From contig JAFEBV010000017.1 of assembly GCA_018242485.1 (NCBI GenBank), positions 62,001-126,000 of the forward strand: a stretch of 64,000 bases of DNA. Reading direction: 5' to 3'. Below are positions 53,461 to 62,874 of the stretch, piece by piece (position 1 is the stretch's first letter; each line of letters begins with the position of its first letter). A program made the translations under genes and the position numbers. The notes beneath the pieces were generated by a model, which was given only the letters and a program-made list of their open reading frames with translations, made no database searches and had not been told where the DNA came from. Source of the stretch: Pseudomonadota bacterium (GTDB lineage: Bacteria; Pseudomonadota; Gammaproteobacteria; Xanthomonadales; Xanthomonadaceae).

Positions 53461-54165
53461 TCAGTCGTCGTACATCGGCAATTCCACCTTCTCGCGTGCG
53501 GGCATCGGCGCGTCGCCGTGCGCGCGAAACCACACGTTCTCGGCGATGTTGGTGGCATGGTCGCCGATGCGCTCGATGTTCTTGGCGACGAACAACAAGT
53601 GCGTGCAGGGGGTGATCCAGCGCGGGTCTTCCATCATGTACGTCAGCAGCGAGCGGAACAGGGCGATGTACAGCGCGTCGAGCTCGGCGTCGCGGGCGCG
53701 CGCGGCGATCGCGCGTTCGACATCGTGGTCGGTATACGCGCCGATCACGTCACGCACGATCTCGCAGGCCAGCCCCGCCAGCACGGGCAGGCTTGCCGCG
53801 GAGGGCGGCACGCCGTCGCGCACAGCCGCGGTGCGCTTGGCGATATTGGCCGCGTGGTCGCCGATGCGCTCGATGTCGGACGCGATCCGCAACGCGGCCA
53901 GCACTTCGCGCAGATCGCGGGCCACCGGCGCGCGCATCACCAGCAGGTTGAGCACGTCGTGGCTGACGCTGTGCTCCAGTTCGTCGATGGCATCGTCTTC
54001 ACGCACCACCCGCCCGGCGGCCATGACATCTTGCCGTACCAATGCGTCGATCGCGGCCTCGACTTGCGAAACGGCGATCTCGCCCATGCGCACGATCTCG
54101 CCGGTGAGCCGTTGCAGTTCGGTGTCGAAACGCTTGACGATGTGTTCGCCGGGAGACGTATTCAT
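53461..54165 (-). CDS. phoU: Phosphate transport regulator PhoU
   Basis: A 234-residue all-helical protein with two PhoU repeats. Landmarks are GEHIVKRFDTELQRLTGEIV, DIERIGDHAANIAKRT in the first half and NIERIGDHATNIAENVWFRAHG in the second (metal-binding E-x-x-x-D-x-x-x-N pattern). PhoU restrains PstSCAB and PhoR when phosphate is ample. It is the last gene of the pst operon, 55 bases after pstB. Confidence 0.95.
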   Translation of the reverse strand: MNTSPGEHIVKRFDTELQRLTGEIVRMGEIAVSQVEAAIDALVRQDVMAAGRVVREDDAIDELEHSVSHDVLNLLVMRAPVARDLREVLAALRIASDIERIGDHAANIAKRTAAVRDGVPPSAASLPVLAGLACEIVRDVIGAYTDHDVERAIAARARDAELDALYIALFRSLLTYMMEDPRWITPCTHLLFVAKNIERIGDHATNIAENVWFRAHGDAPMPAREKVELPMYDD

Positions 54166-54220
54166 CAGGGCCTCTGGATTTCCATGCGATTGGTTTTTTG
54201 GTAGGAAGTCGTTTCTGCTT

Positions 54221-55040
<820 letters not shown>

Positions 55041-55048
<8 letters not shown>

Positions 55049-55925
55049 GGGGAACCTTGTGGCGCAGCACGATGCTGCGCGCGAGCAGCGACACGAGCAG
55101 GACGAACAAGGTGATCAGCAGCGCGCCGGCCCAGGCGAGCGCGTTCCAGCCATCGTCGGGTGCCTGCGCGTATTGATAGATCACCACCGGCAGCGAGGCG
55201 ATCGGCCGGGTCGGGCTCAGGCTCCAGTACTGGTTGCCGAAGGCGGTGAACAACAGCGGCGCGGTTTCGCCGGCAATGCGCGCCAACGCCAACAGCACGC
55301 CGGTGGCGACGCCCGGTAGCGCCGCGCGGTACAGCACCTGCAAGGTGACTTTCCATTGCGGCACGCCGAGCGAGAGCGCGGCTTCGCGCATCGCGCCGGG
55401 CACCAATCGCAGCATCTCGTCGGACGTGCGCACGATCACCGGCAGCGCGATCAAGGCCAGCGCGATGCCGCCAGCGATGGCGGAATACCTGCCGGTCGGC
55501 AGCACCACCAGCGTATAGACGAACATGCCGAGCACGATCGACGGTGCCGACAGCAGGATGTCGTTGACGAAACGGATTACCTCGCCCAAGGGCTTGAGGC
55601 GGGCGTATTCCGCGAGCCAGGTGCCGGCGGCGATGCCGATCGGGGTGGCGATGGCGATGCCCATGAAGCTCAGCAGCATGGTGCCGACGATGGCGTTGAG
55701 CAGGCCGCCGGACTCGCCCGGCGGTGGCGTCATTTGCGTGAACAAGCTCAGATGGATCGCGCCGAGCCCCTTGCTGAGCGTCGTCCAAAGAATCCAGGCA
55801 AGGAAGAACAGGCCGAGTCCAGTGGCGATGGCGGAGAAAACGAGCGCCAATGCATTGAGGGTACGGCGGCGGCTGTACAGCGTGCCGGCGATGCGCGTAT
55901 CGGTGCACGATGCGGTGAGGCTCAT
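55041..55925 (-). CDS. pstA: Phosphate ABC transporter permease PstA
   Basis: A 294-residue inner-membrane permease with six helices. It starts [20 protein letters not shown]; the EAA-type cytoplasmic loop is [46 protein letters not shown] and [19 protein letters not shown] are typical of PstA. ATG 55925 overlaps the pstC stop (ATGA). It pairs with PstC to form the channel. Confidence 0.93.
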
Positions 55926-56947
55926 CGCGCGCCCTCGCGGCGGGCCAGGCGGCGCAGCATGAGTTTTGCGACCGCCAGCACGATGAAGGTGACGCCGAAC
56001 AACACGAAGGCCAGAGCGATCAGGGCCGAACGGTGCAGGTCGCCGCTGGCCTCGTTGAATTCGTTGGCGATGGTCGCGGCGATCGAGGTGCCTGGCATGA
56101 CGATGGATGCGCCCGGATCGTGCGAATTGCCGATCACGAACGTCACAGCCATCGTCTCGCCCAGTGCGCGACCCAGGCCGAGGAAGATGCCGCCGATCAC
56201 CGCCGTGCGGGTGTACGGCAGGACGATGTTCCACAGCACTTCCCAGCGCGTGGAACCCAGCGCGCAGGCCGACTCTTTCAATCGCGACGGCACGGTCAGG
56301 AACACCTCGCGCATCACCGAGGCGATGAACGGCACGATCATCACCGCCAGCACGATGCCCGCAGTCAGCAGGCCGACGCCAACCGGTGCGCCGGAGAACA
56401 GCGACAGCCCCAGCCCGGTCGCCTTGCCGGCAGCATCGATGCCGTCGCCGAGGTGGTTGATGAGGAAAGGTTCGATTTTCCCGGACATGATCGGCACGAA
56501 CACGAAGAAGCCCCACATGCCGTAGATGATCGAAGGAATGCCGGCCAGCAATTCGATGGCGGCACCGATCGGCCCGCGCATCCACTGCGGCGCGACGTCG
56601 GTGAGAAACAGCGCGATGCCGAAACTCACCGGTACGGCGATGACGATCGCGATCAGTGCGGTGGCGAGGGTGCCGATGATCGGAAACAGAGCGCCGAACT
56701 GTCCGTTGTTGACGTCCCACGTGGTCGAGGTGAAAAAGTGCCAGCCAAAGGTGCTCAAGGCCTGGCGTCCACCCCACAGGGTTGCACCGGCGGCACCTGC
56801 GAGCGCCAGCAATACGAGCGCAGCGCAGCCGAACATCAGCCCGCGAAACAGGCGATCGTTGCGGGTGTCGCGATGGCTGGTCGAGGTGGCGCTCCGGTAC
56901 GGCACGGATGCGCACGGAAGCGCCAGCGAGATGGCTTTGACGTTCAT
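55922..56947 (-). CDS. pstC: Phosphate ABC transporter permease PstC
   Basis: A 341-residue inner-membrane permease with about six helices. Landmarks are DRLFRGLMFGCAALVLLALA near 30, FFTSTTWDVNNGQFGALFPI in the first periplasmic part, GIPSIIYGMWGFFVF and the EAA loop KESACALGSTRWEVLWNIVLPYTRTA. It partners PstA. A gap of 87 bases separates it from pstS. Confidence 0.93.
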   Translation of the reverse strand: MNVKAISLALPCASVPYRSATSTSHRDTRNDRLFRGLMFGCAALVLLALAGAAGATLWGGRQALSTFGWHFFTSTTWDVNNGQFGALFPIIGTLATALIAIVIAVPVSFGIALFLTDVAPQWMRGPIGAAIELLAGIPSIIYGMWGFFVFVPIMSGKIEPFLINHLGDGIDAAGKATGLGLSLFSGAPVGVGLLTAGIVLAVMIVPFIASVMREVFLTVPSRLKESACALGSTRWEVLWNIVLPYTRTAVIGGIFLGLGRALGETMAVTFVIGNSHDPGASIVMPGTSIAATIANEFNEASGDLHRSALIALAFVLFGVTFIVLAVAKLMLRRLARREGAR

Positions 56948-57034
56948 GCTCGATCCGGATTCGAGAGGGCGAAGCGTTGGATGGCGTGATCGCCGACGCG
57001 CGTGGTGGCGCGTCGGCGTGTGGCGGCTATGGGA

Positions 57035-58051
57035 TCAACGGAAGTCCGACTTCCAGTAGGCTTCGATCTGCGCGACCAGCGCAGGCGGCAGCGGCACATA
57101 GGCGAGTTGTTCGGCTTGGTTCTGGCCGTGTTCCAGCGACCAAGTGAAGAAGTCGAAGGCCACCTTCGCGTTGGCGGCGTTCTTCGGCTTCTTGTACAGG
57201 ATCATCCACGTGGTCGCCGTGATCGGCCACGCCTGCGCACCGGGCGCATTGGTCATGATCAGGTTGAAGTCTTTCGCGCTCTTCCAGTCGGCGGTAGCCG
57301 CAGCGGCGGCGAAGGCTTCGGCACCCGGTTGCAGCCATGTGCCGGCGGCGTTTTGCATCTGCGTGTAGCTCAGGCGATTTTGCAGGGCGTAGGCGTATTC
57401 GACGTAGCCGATCGAGTTGCTGGCCTGGCGCACGAAAGCGGCGACGCCGTCGTTGCCCTTGCCGCCGATGCCGGTGGGCCATGCGGGCGTGGTGCTGAAG
57501 CCGACCTTCGACTGCCAGTTCTTGCTGACCTTCGACAGGTAATTGCTGAAGTTGAACGAGGTGCCTGATCCATCCGCGCGGTGCACGACGGTGATCGCCG
57601 CAGACGGCAGGTTCACACCGGGATTGAGCGCGACGATCTGCGGATCGTTCCAGGCCTTGATGTTGCCAAGATAGATTTCCGCCAGAACATGCCCGGTGAG
57701 CCTGAGCTGGCCGGGCTTCACGCCGGCCACATGCACGATCGGCACGATGCCACCGACGACCGACGGGAACTGGCCGAGGCCGTAATGTTGCAGATCCTGC
57801 GCCGACAGCGGCGCATCGGACGCGCCGAAATCGACCGTCGCCGCCTTGATCTGGGCGATGCCGCCACCGGATCCGATCGACTGGTAATTGATCTGGTTGC
57901 CGGTCTTTTCATGGTAGGCGGCGGACCACTTGGACAGTACGGGAAACACGAAACTCGACCCCGCGCCGGTGACGTTGGTGGCCTGTGCGCTGCCGGCGAG
58001 CAGGGCGGCGATGGCGATGGCGCTGGCGCGGCGTTGAATGGACTTGAACAT
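57035..58051 (-). CDS. pstS: Phosphate-binding periplasmic protein PstS
   Basis: A 338-residue periplasmic phosphate-binding protein. Signal peptide about 1-25 (ASAIAIAALLAGSAQAT). The phosphate loops are GAGSSFVFPVLSKW near the N terminus, GSGGGIAQIKAATVDFGASD and HRADGSGTSFNFSNYL; SFVFP is a variant of the usual SFxxP. The end YWKSDFR is normal for the family. It is first in the pst operon and has a Pho box with a -10 upstream. The start at 58051 was chosen because the longer frame adds an unlikely His/Arg-rich leader. Confidence 0.95.
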   Translation of the reverse strand: MFKSIQRRASAIAIAALLAGSAQATNVTGAGSSFVFPVLSKWSAAYHEKTGNQINYQSIGSGGGIAQIKAATVDFGASDAPLSAQDLQHYGLGQFPSVVGGIVPIVHVAGVKPGQLRLTGHVLAEIYLGNIKAWNDPQIVALNPGVNLPSAAITVVHRADGSGTSFNFSNYLSKVSKNWQSKVGFSTTPAWPTGIGGKGNDGVAAFVRQASNSIGYVEYAYALQNRLSYTQMQNAAGTWLQPGAEAFAAAAATADWKSAKDFNLIMTNAPGAQAWPITATTWMILYKKPKNAANAKVAFDFFTWSLEHGQNQAEQLAYVPLPPALVAQIEAYWKSDFR

Positions 58052-58123
58052 GGTGGCTCCCTTGGCTTGTGGTCGTGTCGTGGTTGCGTGCGATGGGGGC
58101 GAGCCATCGCGCGGTTGGCGGCC

Positions 58124-58157
58124 ATTACAAGGGCGTTTGGTTGCAGTCGTGTGACAG
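58124..58157 (-). promoter_or_regulatory. Pho box promoter of the pst operon
   Basis: On the minus strand CTGTCAC (58157-58151), ACGA, then CTGCAAC (58146-58140), an 11-base repeat. Ten bases further is TGTAAT (58129-58124), a good -10. The first half matches CTGTCAY fully and the second at 5 of 7 positions. It lies 73 bases before the pstS start. Confidence 0.8.
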
Positions 58158-58244
58158 TTCGACGAGTGCATGCGTGCCACCGGAACATCGGGGTTCCGTG
58201 GACGACAAGGCCAGTCCTCGGCGCGTTCCAGACCCGCGGCGCAT

Positions 58245-58262
58245 CTGTCACCGAACTGTCAT
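58245..58262 (+). promoter_or_regulatory. Pho box of the phosphate porin gene
   Basis: CTGTCAC (58245-58251), CGAA, CTGTCAT (58256-58262): two perfect CTGTCAY repeats with an 11-base period, facing the porin gene at 58391. The matching -10 is weak. Together with the pstS box 87 bases away it marks a divergent Pho-controlled promoter region. Confidence 0.85.
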
Positions 58263-58390
58263 CCCGATCACACGAATTCGTCAGATTTGCCTTGCATGCT
58301 GCCCGCCGAACGGAGAGCCCGGCATCACCCGCGAGCACTCCGGCGATCGCGAACCGTCGCGATCGATCCAGCCACCGACAGGAGCCCAGC

Positions 58391-59665
58391 ATGCGTGTGT
58401 CTTTCGTCGCGTCCGCCATCGCGGTCGCCCTTGCCAGCAGCAGCTACGGAGTCAAGGCAACCACGATCCACCACCACCACCGGACGCAAGCCACGGCGTC
58501 TGTGAGCGCGGTCGTGCCGTCCTCCAGCTTGCAGGCCGAACTGGCGCGACGCGATCAGGAGATCGCCGCGCTCAAGAGTGCGCTGGCCGACATCCAGGCC
58601 AAGGTCGGCGACATCGAACAGCGCACCGATGCGCAGACCGATGTCAACGTGCAGACCGCGCGAACGGTCGAGGATTTGCAGGCCAGCGCGAAAAAGACCG
58701 ACGCGCTGGAGAAGATCGTCAACGACACCAGCATCGGTGGGCGCGTGTTCGTCGATATCAGCGACATCCAGCAGAAGAAAAACGGCGCAGCAACCGCAGC
58801 CAGCGGCTACGGACTCGACGTCAAACGCGGCTACCTCACCGTCAATCATCGCTTCAACGATATCTGGTCGGCCAGCCTGACCACCGATTTCAACTATACG
58901 GCGGCTACCGGGCAGACCCAGTTGTTCATCAAGAACTTCTACCTGCAAGGCAGGTTCAGCGACGCCTTCACGTTCCGCGCCGGTGCGGTACCGATGCCGT
59001 GGATCCCGTATGTGGAAGGTTTGTACGGCTACCGCTATGTGGAGAACACCTTGGTCGATCGCATGAAGGCAGGCAATTCCGCCGACTGGGGCGTGGGCGC
59101 GAACGGCGTCTTCGGTGGCGGACGGTTCGACTACGCAGCCGCACTGGTGAACGGCGGCGGCTACAAGAACCCCGCGCGCAGCAAAGGCATGGATTTCGAG
59201 GGACGGTTGGGTTTTTCACCGATCGACCATTTGACCCTTGCGGTGGGCGGTTACAGCGGCGATCGCGGACTGGAGACGCAGACCGCCAGCGCCATCCATA
59301 CCGCCAGCCGGACGGATGCCGTGATCGCCTGGGCCGAAGGCAATACGCGGTTAGGTGCGGAGTACTTCACGGCATCCAACTGGAACACCGTGCTCACGCC
59401 ATTGCGCGATCGCGCCAGTGGTTATTCATTGTGGGGCAGTTATGGCTTTGCGCCGGCATGGTCGGTGTTCGCCCGCTACGATCGCGTCGATCCGAGCAAG
59501 GATCTCAATCCGAGCTTGCGTGATCGCTACTACAACCTCGGCGCGCAGTGGGACGTGCGCCGTGGCGTGAAGCTGGCCTTGGTGTTCAAGAACGACGACT
59601 TGAGCAGCGCCACAAGCACCCAGAAAACACGCGAGGTGGGGTTGTTCGGCGACATCGCGTTTTGA
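58391..59665 (+). CDS. Phosphate-selective porin (OprO/OprP family)
   Basis: A 424-residue outer-membrane protein. Signal peptide about 1-25, then a coiled-coil segment (SSLQAELARRDQEIAALKSAL, up to about residue 110) as in other OprO/P members. The 16-strand barrel follows: GGRVFVDISDIQQKK, GYGLDVKRGYLTVNHRF, FIKNFYLQGRFSDAFTFRAG, and it ends GLFGDIAF with phenylalanine. Such porins admit phosphate or polyphosphate under starvation. It is divergent from pstS and preceded by a perfect Pho box. CAGGAGCCC is the ribosome site. nth converges only 10 bases after its stop. Confidence 0.9.
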   Translation: MRVSFVASAIAVALASSSYGVKATTIHHHHRTQATASVSAVVPSSSLQAELARRDQEIAALKSALADIQAKVGDIEQRTDAQTDVNVQTARTVEDLQASAKKTDALEKIVNDTSIGGRVFVDISDIQQKKNGAATAASGYGLDVKRGYLTVNHRFNDIWSASLTTDFNYTAATGQTQLFIKNFYLQGRFSDAFTFRAGAVPMPWIPYVEGLYGYRYVENTLVDRMKAGNSADWGVGANGVFGGGRFDYAAALVNGGGYKNPARSKGMDFEGRLGFSPIDHLTLAVGGYSGDRGLETQTASAIHTASRTDAVIAWAEGNTRLGAEYFTASNWNTVLTPLRDRASGYSLWGSYGFAPAWSVFARYDRVDPSKDLNPSLRDRYYNLGAQWDVRRGVKLALVFKNDDLSSATSTQKTREVGLFGDIAF

Positions 59666-59675
59666 TGGAAGAGGG

Positions 59676-60320
59676 TCAGGGTTCTGCATCGACCGTCTTG
59701 TGCTTGTACGCGCACAGGTCGCGGATCACGCAAGTCGGACAGATCGGCTTGCGCGCCTTGCACACATAGCGCCCGTGCAGGATCAGCCAGTGGTGGGCGT
59801 GCTGGCGGAATTCCGCCGGTACGTTTTTCTCCAGCTTGCGTTCGACGATGGCGACGTTCTTTCCGGTGGCCAGCCCGGTGCGGTTGGCGACGCGGAAGAT
59901 GTGCGTGTCCACCGCAATGGTCGGCTCGCCGAAAGCCACGTTGAGCACCACGTTGGCGGTCTTGCGGCCGACGCCGGGCAGGGCTTGCAGCGCCGCGCGA
60001 TCGGCCGGAACCTGGCCGTCGTGGCGTTCGAGCAGCAGCGTGCAGGTGGCGATGATGTGGCGGGCCTTGGCGTTGAACAGACCGATGGTGGCGATGTGCG
60101 ATTTGAGGCCGTCCTCGCCCAGATCGAGCATCGCCTGCGGGGTGTTGGCGGCCTTGAACAGATGCTTGGTCGCCTTGTTGACGCCAACATCGGTGGCCTG
60201 CGCGGAGAGCATCACCGCGACCAGCAGTTCGAACGGTGTGGAATACACCAATTCGGTGCGCGGCTGCGGATTCAATTCGCGCAGGCGGGCGAACAGTTCG
60301 ATGCGATCGGCGGGTTTCAT
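59676..60320 (-). CDS. nth: Endonuclease III
   Basis: A 214-residue DNA glycosylase/AP lyase for oxidised pyrimidines. The helix-hairpin-helix LPGVGRKTANVVL carries catalytic K120, and D138 follows in AVDTHIFRVANR. The 4Fe-4S cluster cysteines are in CKARKPICPTCVIRDLC near the end. It starts MKPADRIELFARLREL. Its ATG overlaps the stop of the RnfD-like gene (ATGA), the position that nth has after the rsx/rnf operon in E. coli. Confidence 0.95.
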   Translation of the reverse strand: MKPADRIELFARLRELNPQPRTELVYSTPFELLVAVMLSAQATDVGVNKATKHLFKAANTPQAMLDLGEDGLKSHIATIGLFNAKARHIIATCTLLLERHDGQVPADRAALQALPGVGRKTANVVLNVAFGEPTIAVDTHIFRVANRTGLATGKNVAIVERKLEKNVPAEFRQHAHHWLILHGRYVCKARKPICPTCVIRDLCAYKHKTVDAEP

Positions 60321-61171
60321 GGCGTGGATGCGCGCGGCGTGCGCGGTGTGGCGAACAGGCGGTCGAACGTCGGTGCGGCGGCATTGCCCAAAAGCATTAC
60401 GCCGGCGAGCGCGAGTAAAACCTGCGGGTCGCGATGCAGGATGTGCAACGCGAGCATCGCCGCCATCGCCATTGCCCCGGTCAATGCGCCGAGCAGCCCA
60501 CGCGCACGCGCATGCAGGCAGGTGCGCGGCGGATCGTCGGCGACGAAGAAAGCCGTCAACACCAGCGGCGAGAGCAGGGCAGGGATCAGCGGATCGGAAT
60601 CCAGTGCGGGCGAAAGCATCATCGCCACGAGCAGGGTCAGCGCCGCGCCGGCCAGCAGTCCCGCCGGGGCCTGCCAGCGCACCACGCCGCGCCCGATCAG
60701 CAGCAAGCCGCCCAGCGCGCTGGCGACGGCGGGCAGGAGCGCGGCATCGGATCGCACGACGCTGTCCACGGGTGCGGGCCACACGATCAGTGCCAGTGCC
60801 GCCGCGATCATCGCCGGATGGAACGGATGGGCGGCGTCGCGCCCACGCCAGATCGCGGCCAGAACGACGCAGGCCAGCAGGGCGAGGCCGAGTGTGTGCG
60901 GCGCGGTTGCCGGCATCCACGCCGCGAGCAGCAGCAGGTTCGGAGCGATCAGCAAGCCGCGACTTGCACTCACGGAGGGCAACAATCGCCGCAGCAAGGG
61001 CAGGATCAGCGCGAGCAGGGCGATCCCGATCCAGACGGGGCTAGGTTGTTGCCAAGCGCGTACCGCCAGCGTGGGCAACAAGGCCAGCAACGCGATGTCC
61101 GCGCGCTCGGGCAGGCTCGGTGGGCGTCGCGATGCCATCGCGCCGACGTGTTCCGTATCCTGCGATGTCAT
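60317..61171 (-). CDS. RnfD/NqrB-like membrane protein (partial rnf operon)
   Basis: A 284-residue polytopic protein with about eight to nine hydrophobic segments. The motif HPFHPAMIAAALALIVWP resembles the RnfD run around its quinone/flavin region, and VLTAFFVADDP matches FFMATDP of RnfD. The FMN-attachment threonine motif SGAT is not obvious, and the gene is shorter than RnfD of E. coli, so activity is doubtful. It overlaps nth downstream and the ferredoxin gene upstream by four bases each, forming one coupled unit. Confidence 0.65.
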   Translation of the reverse strand: MTSQDTEHVGAMASRRPPSLPERADIALLALLPTLAVRAWQQPSPVWIGIALLALILPLLRRLLPSVSASRGLLIAPNLLLLAAWMPATAPHTLGLALLACVVLAAIWRGRDAAHPFHPAMIAAALALIVWPAPVDSVVRSDAALLPAVASALGGLLLIGRGVVRWQAPAGLLAGAALTLLVAMMLSPALDSDPLIPALLSPLVLTAFFVADDPPRTCLHARARGLLGALTGAMAMAAMLALHILHRDPQVLLALAGVMLLGNAAAPTFDRLFATPRTPRASTP

Positions 61172-61608
61172 GCCGGTGGCGTGCCGCGCCGCGCCGCGCG
61201 TTTGGCCTGCGCGCGCGCGATTGCCGCCGCCACCGCATCGGCGCTGGCGGCGTTTGCAGTTTGTTCGTGGTGGCGTTCCTCGCGGACTTCCTCGTCATGG
61301 CTCAGGCGCAACTGGCGCGCGCGGTAGCGTTCGCGTGCTGCCAGCGCACGCTCACGCTGAGCAATGGCGACAGCGATCTCCTTCTTCGCTGCGACGAAAT
61401 GTTGCATCAATGGAATCCGGCTCGGGCACACGGCATCGCAGCGGCCGCAGGCGGCGCAGTCCAGCACGCCCTCGCGCTGTGCTGCCAGCAGATGCGCCTC
61501 GCGCAGATGCAGCAGCAACCGGCGGGGATCCAGTCGCACGGGGCACGCCGGCACGCAATCGCCGCAGCGGATGCAGGGAAACTCGTGTGGAAAATCTTTT
61601 TCCTGCAT
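61168..61608 (-). CDS. RnfC C-terminal-like protein with two 4Fe-4S clusters
   Basis: A 146-residue protein starting MQEKDFPHEFPCIRCGDC. It has two clusters, CIRCGDCVPACP and CAACGRCDAVCP, followed by SRIPLMQHFVAAKKEI, a pattern found in the C-terminal domain of RnfC (CIRCGxCxxACP ... CxxCGxCxxVCPSxIPLxxxxRxAK). The N-terminal NADH/FMN domain of RnfC (about 300 residues) is missing. The last third is charged helix. It is coupled to the RnfD-like gene (ATGA overlap). Role is unknown; electron transfer to a membrane partner is plausible. Confidence 0.72.
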   Translation of the reverse strand: MQEKDFPHEFPCIRCGDCVPACPVRLDPRRLLLHLREAHLLAAQREGVLDCAACGRCDAVCPSRIPLMQHFVAAKKEIAVAIAQRERALAARERYRARQLRLSHDEEVREERHHEQTANAASADAVAAAIARAQAKRAARRGTPPA

Positions 61609-61656
61609 CGCGGAATCGTGAGGTGGCTGGATGGATCGGTCTTCGCCGCCGATTCT

Positions 61657-61905
61657 TCCCTCATCCGGCGCTTCGCGCCACCTTCTCCCGTAGGGAGAAG
61701 GAAACGGCCGCCCGGAGGGAGAAGGAAACGGCCGCCCGGAGGGAGAAGGAAACGGCCGCCCGGAGGGAGAAGGAAACGGCCGCCCGGAGGGAGAAGGAAA
61801 CGGCCGCCCGGAGGGAGAAGGAAACGGCTGCCCGGAGGGAGAAGGAAGAAATTGCCTCTCCCGCAGGGGCAGGCCGACGCGCCGCAGGCGCGGCGGGTGA
61901 GGGAA
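61657..61905. repeat. Double-hairpin repeat copy 3 expanded into a 24-base tandem array
   Basis: The gap between 61608 and 61913 (304 bases) is filled by repeats. TCCCTCATCCG begins the 45-base element seen at 15178 and 46718. Its GGGAGAAGG arm is then repeated with period 24 (AAACGG at 61702, 61726, 61750, 61774, 61798 and 61822, with a partial seventh). A reversed element ending GGTGAGGGA follows near 61900. The unit is GGAGGGAGAAGGAAACGGCC plus GCCC. No gene lies within it. Confidence 0.92.
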
Positions 61906-61912
61906 AGTCGTG

Positions 61913-62707
61913 TCAAGCTCCCGTGAACACCGGCTTGCGGCGTTCGAGGAAGGCGCGGGTGCCCTCGCGCATGTCGTTGGTCGAGGTGCATACCGCGAAG
62001 GCCTGGGTTTCGTAGTCCAGCCCGGCGTCGATGCCGCATTCGCCGCCGATCTGCACCGCGTCGAGGATGCCGCGCAGGGCCTGCGGTGCGGCGGCGGCCA
62101 GTTGCGCGGCCAGCGCGAAGGTCGCCTCTTCGAGATGCTCGGCGGGGACGATGCGGTTGACGATGCCCAGTTCGTACGCGCGCTGCGCGCCGATCGGCGT
62201 GCCGGTCAGGCACAGTTCCAAGGTTGCCCCGCGCCCGGCCAGCCGCAGCAGGCGCTGGGTGCCGCCGAAGCCCGGCAGCACGCCGAGGTTGATTTCCGGC
62301 TGGCCGACCTTGGCGTTGTCGGCGGCGATGCGCAGGTGGCAGCTCATCGCCAGTTCCAGCCCGCCGCCCAGCGCGTAGCCGCGGATCATCGCCACGACCG
62401 GTTTGCCGAGCAGTTCGATGCTGCGCATCATCCGCTGCCCGTGTTGCGAGAAATCGCGCGCCTGGATCGGGCTCAGTGCGACCAGTTCGGCGATGTCGGC
62501 ACCGGCCACGAACGCCTTTTCGCCCGCGCCGCGCAGCACCACCGCGCGTACCGCCGGATCGGCAGCGATGGCGGCGAAGGCGTCGCGCAGTTCTGTCAAC
62601 ACCTCGAAGTTCAGCGCATTGAGCTTGTCCGGGCGGTTGATGGTGACCACGCGCACGGCGTCGCGGTCCTCGATCAGCAGGTGCTGGAATGTGTGGGAGG
62701 CAGTCAT
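61913..62707 (-). CDS. Enoyl-CoA hydratase/isomerase
   Basis: A 264-residue crotonase. Catalytic glutamates E118 (ALGGGLELAMSC) and E138 (GQPEINLGVLPGFGGTQRL) are both present, as in true hydratases. AFVAGADIAEL forms the CoA oxyanion region. It starts MTASHTFQHLLIEDRDAVR. It hydrates 2-enoyl-CoA in fatty-acid oxidation or a related pathway. It is not linked to other acyl-CoA genes here; a repeat array separates it from the RnfC-like gene downstream. Confidence 0.9.
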   Translation of the reverse strand: MTASHTFQHLLIEDRDAVRVVTINRPDKLNALNFEVLTELRDAFAAIAADPAVRAVVLRGAGEKAFVAGADIAELVALSPIQARDFSQHGQRMMRSIELLGKPVVAMIRGYALGGGLELAMSCHLRIAADNAKVGQPEINLGVLPGFGGTQRLLRLAGRGATLELCLTGTPIGAQRAYELGIVNRIVPAEHLEEATFALAAQLAAAAPQALRGILDAVQIGGECGIDAGLDYETQAFAVCTSTNDMREGTRAFLERRKPVFTGA

Positions 62708-62874
62708 GGGCGGTGGGAATGATCGGAAGGGCTGGCGCGGAACTCCCGCGCGGCGGCGTGGTCGAGTTTGTGGCGCCTCGACGGGGCGGCGGCTATCCTA
62801 GCCCGTCGCGGCCGCGACCGCGATTCCCGCAGTCATGGGATCGCGCGGACGCCGTGGTGAATCTGGAGAAGCGG

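Noticed and set aside
61690..61860. CRISPR-like array
   Set aside because: The 24-base units are contiguous with no unique spacers and no cas genes nearby; it is a simple tandem repeat.
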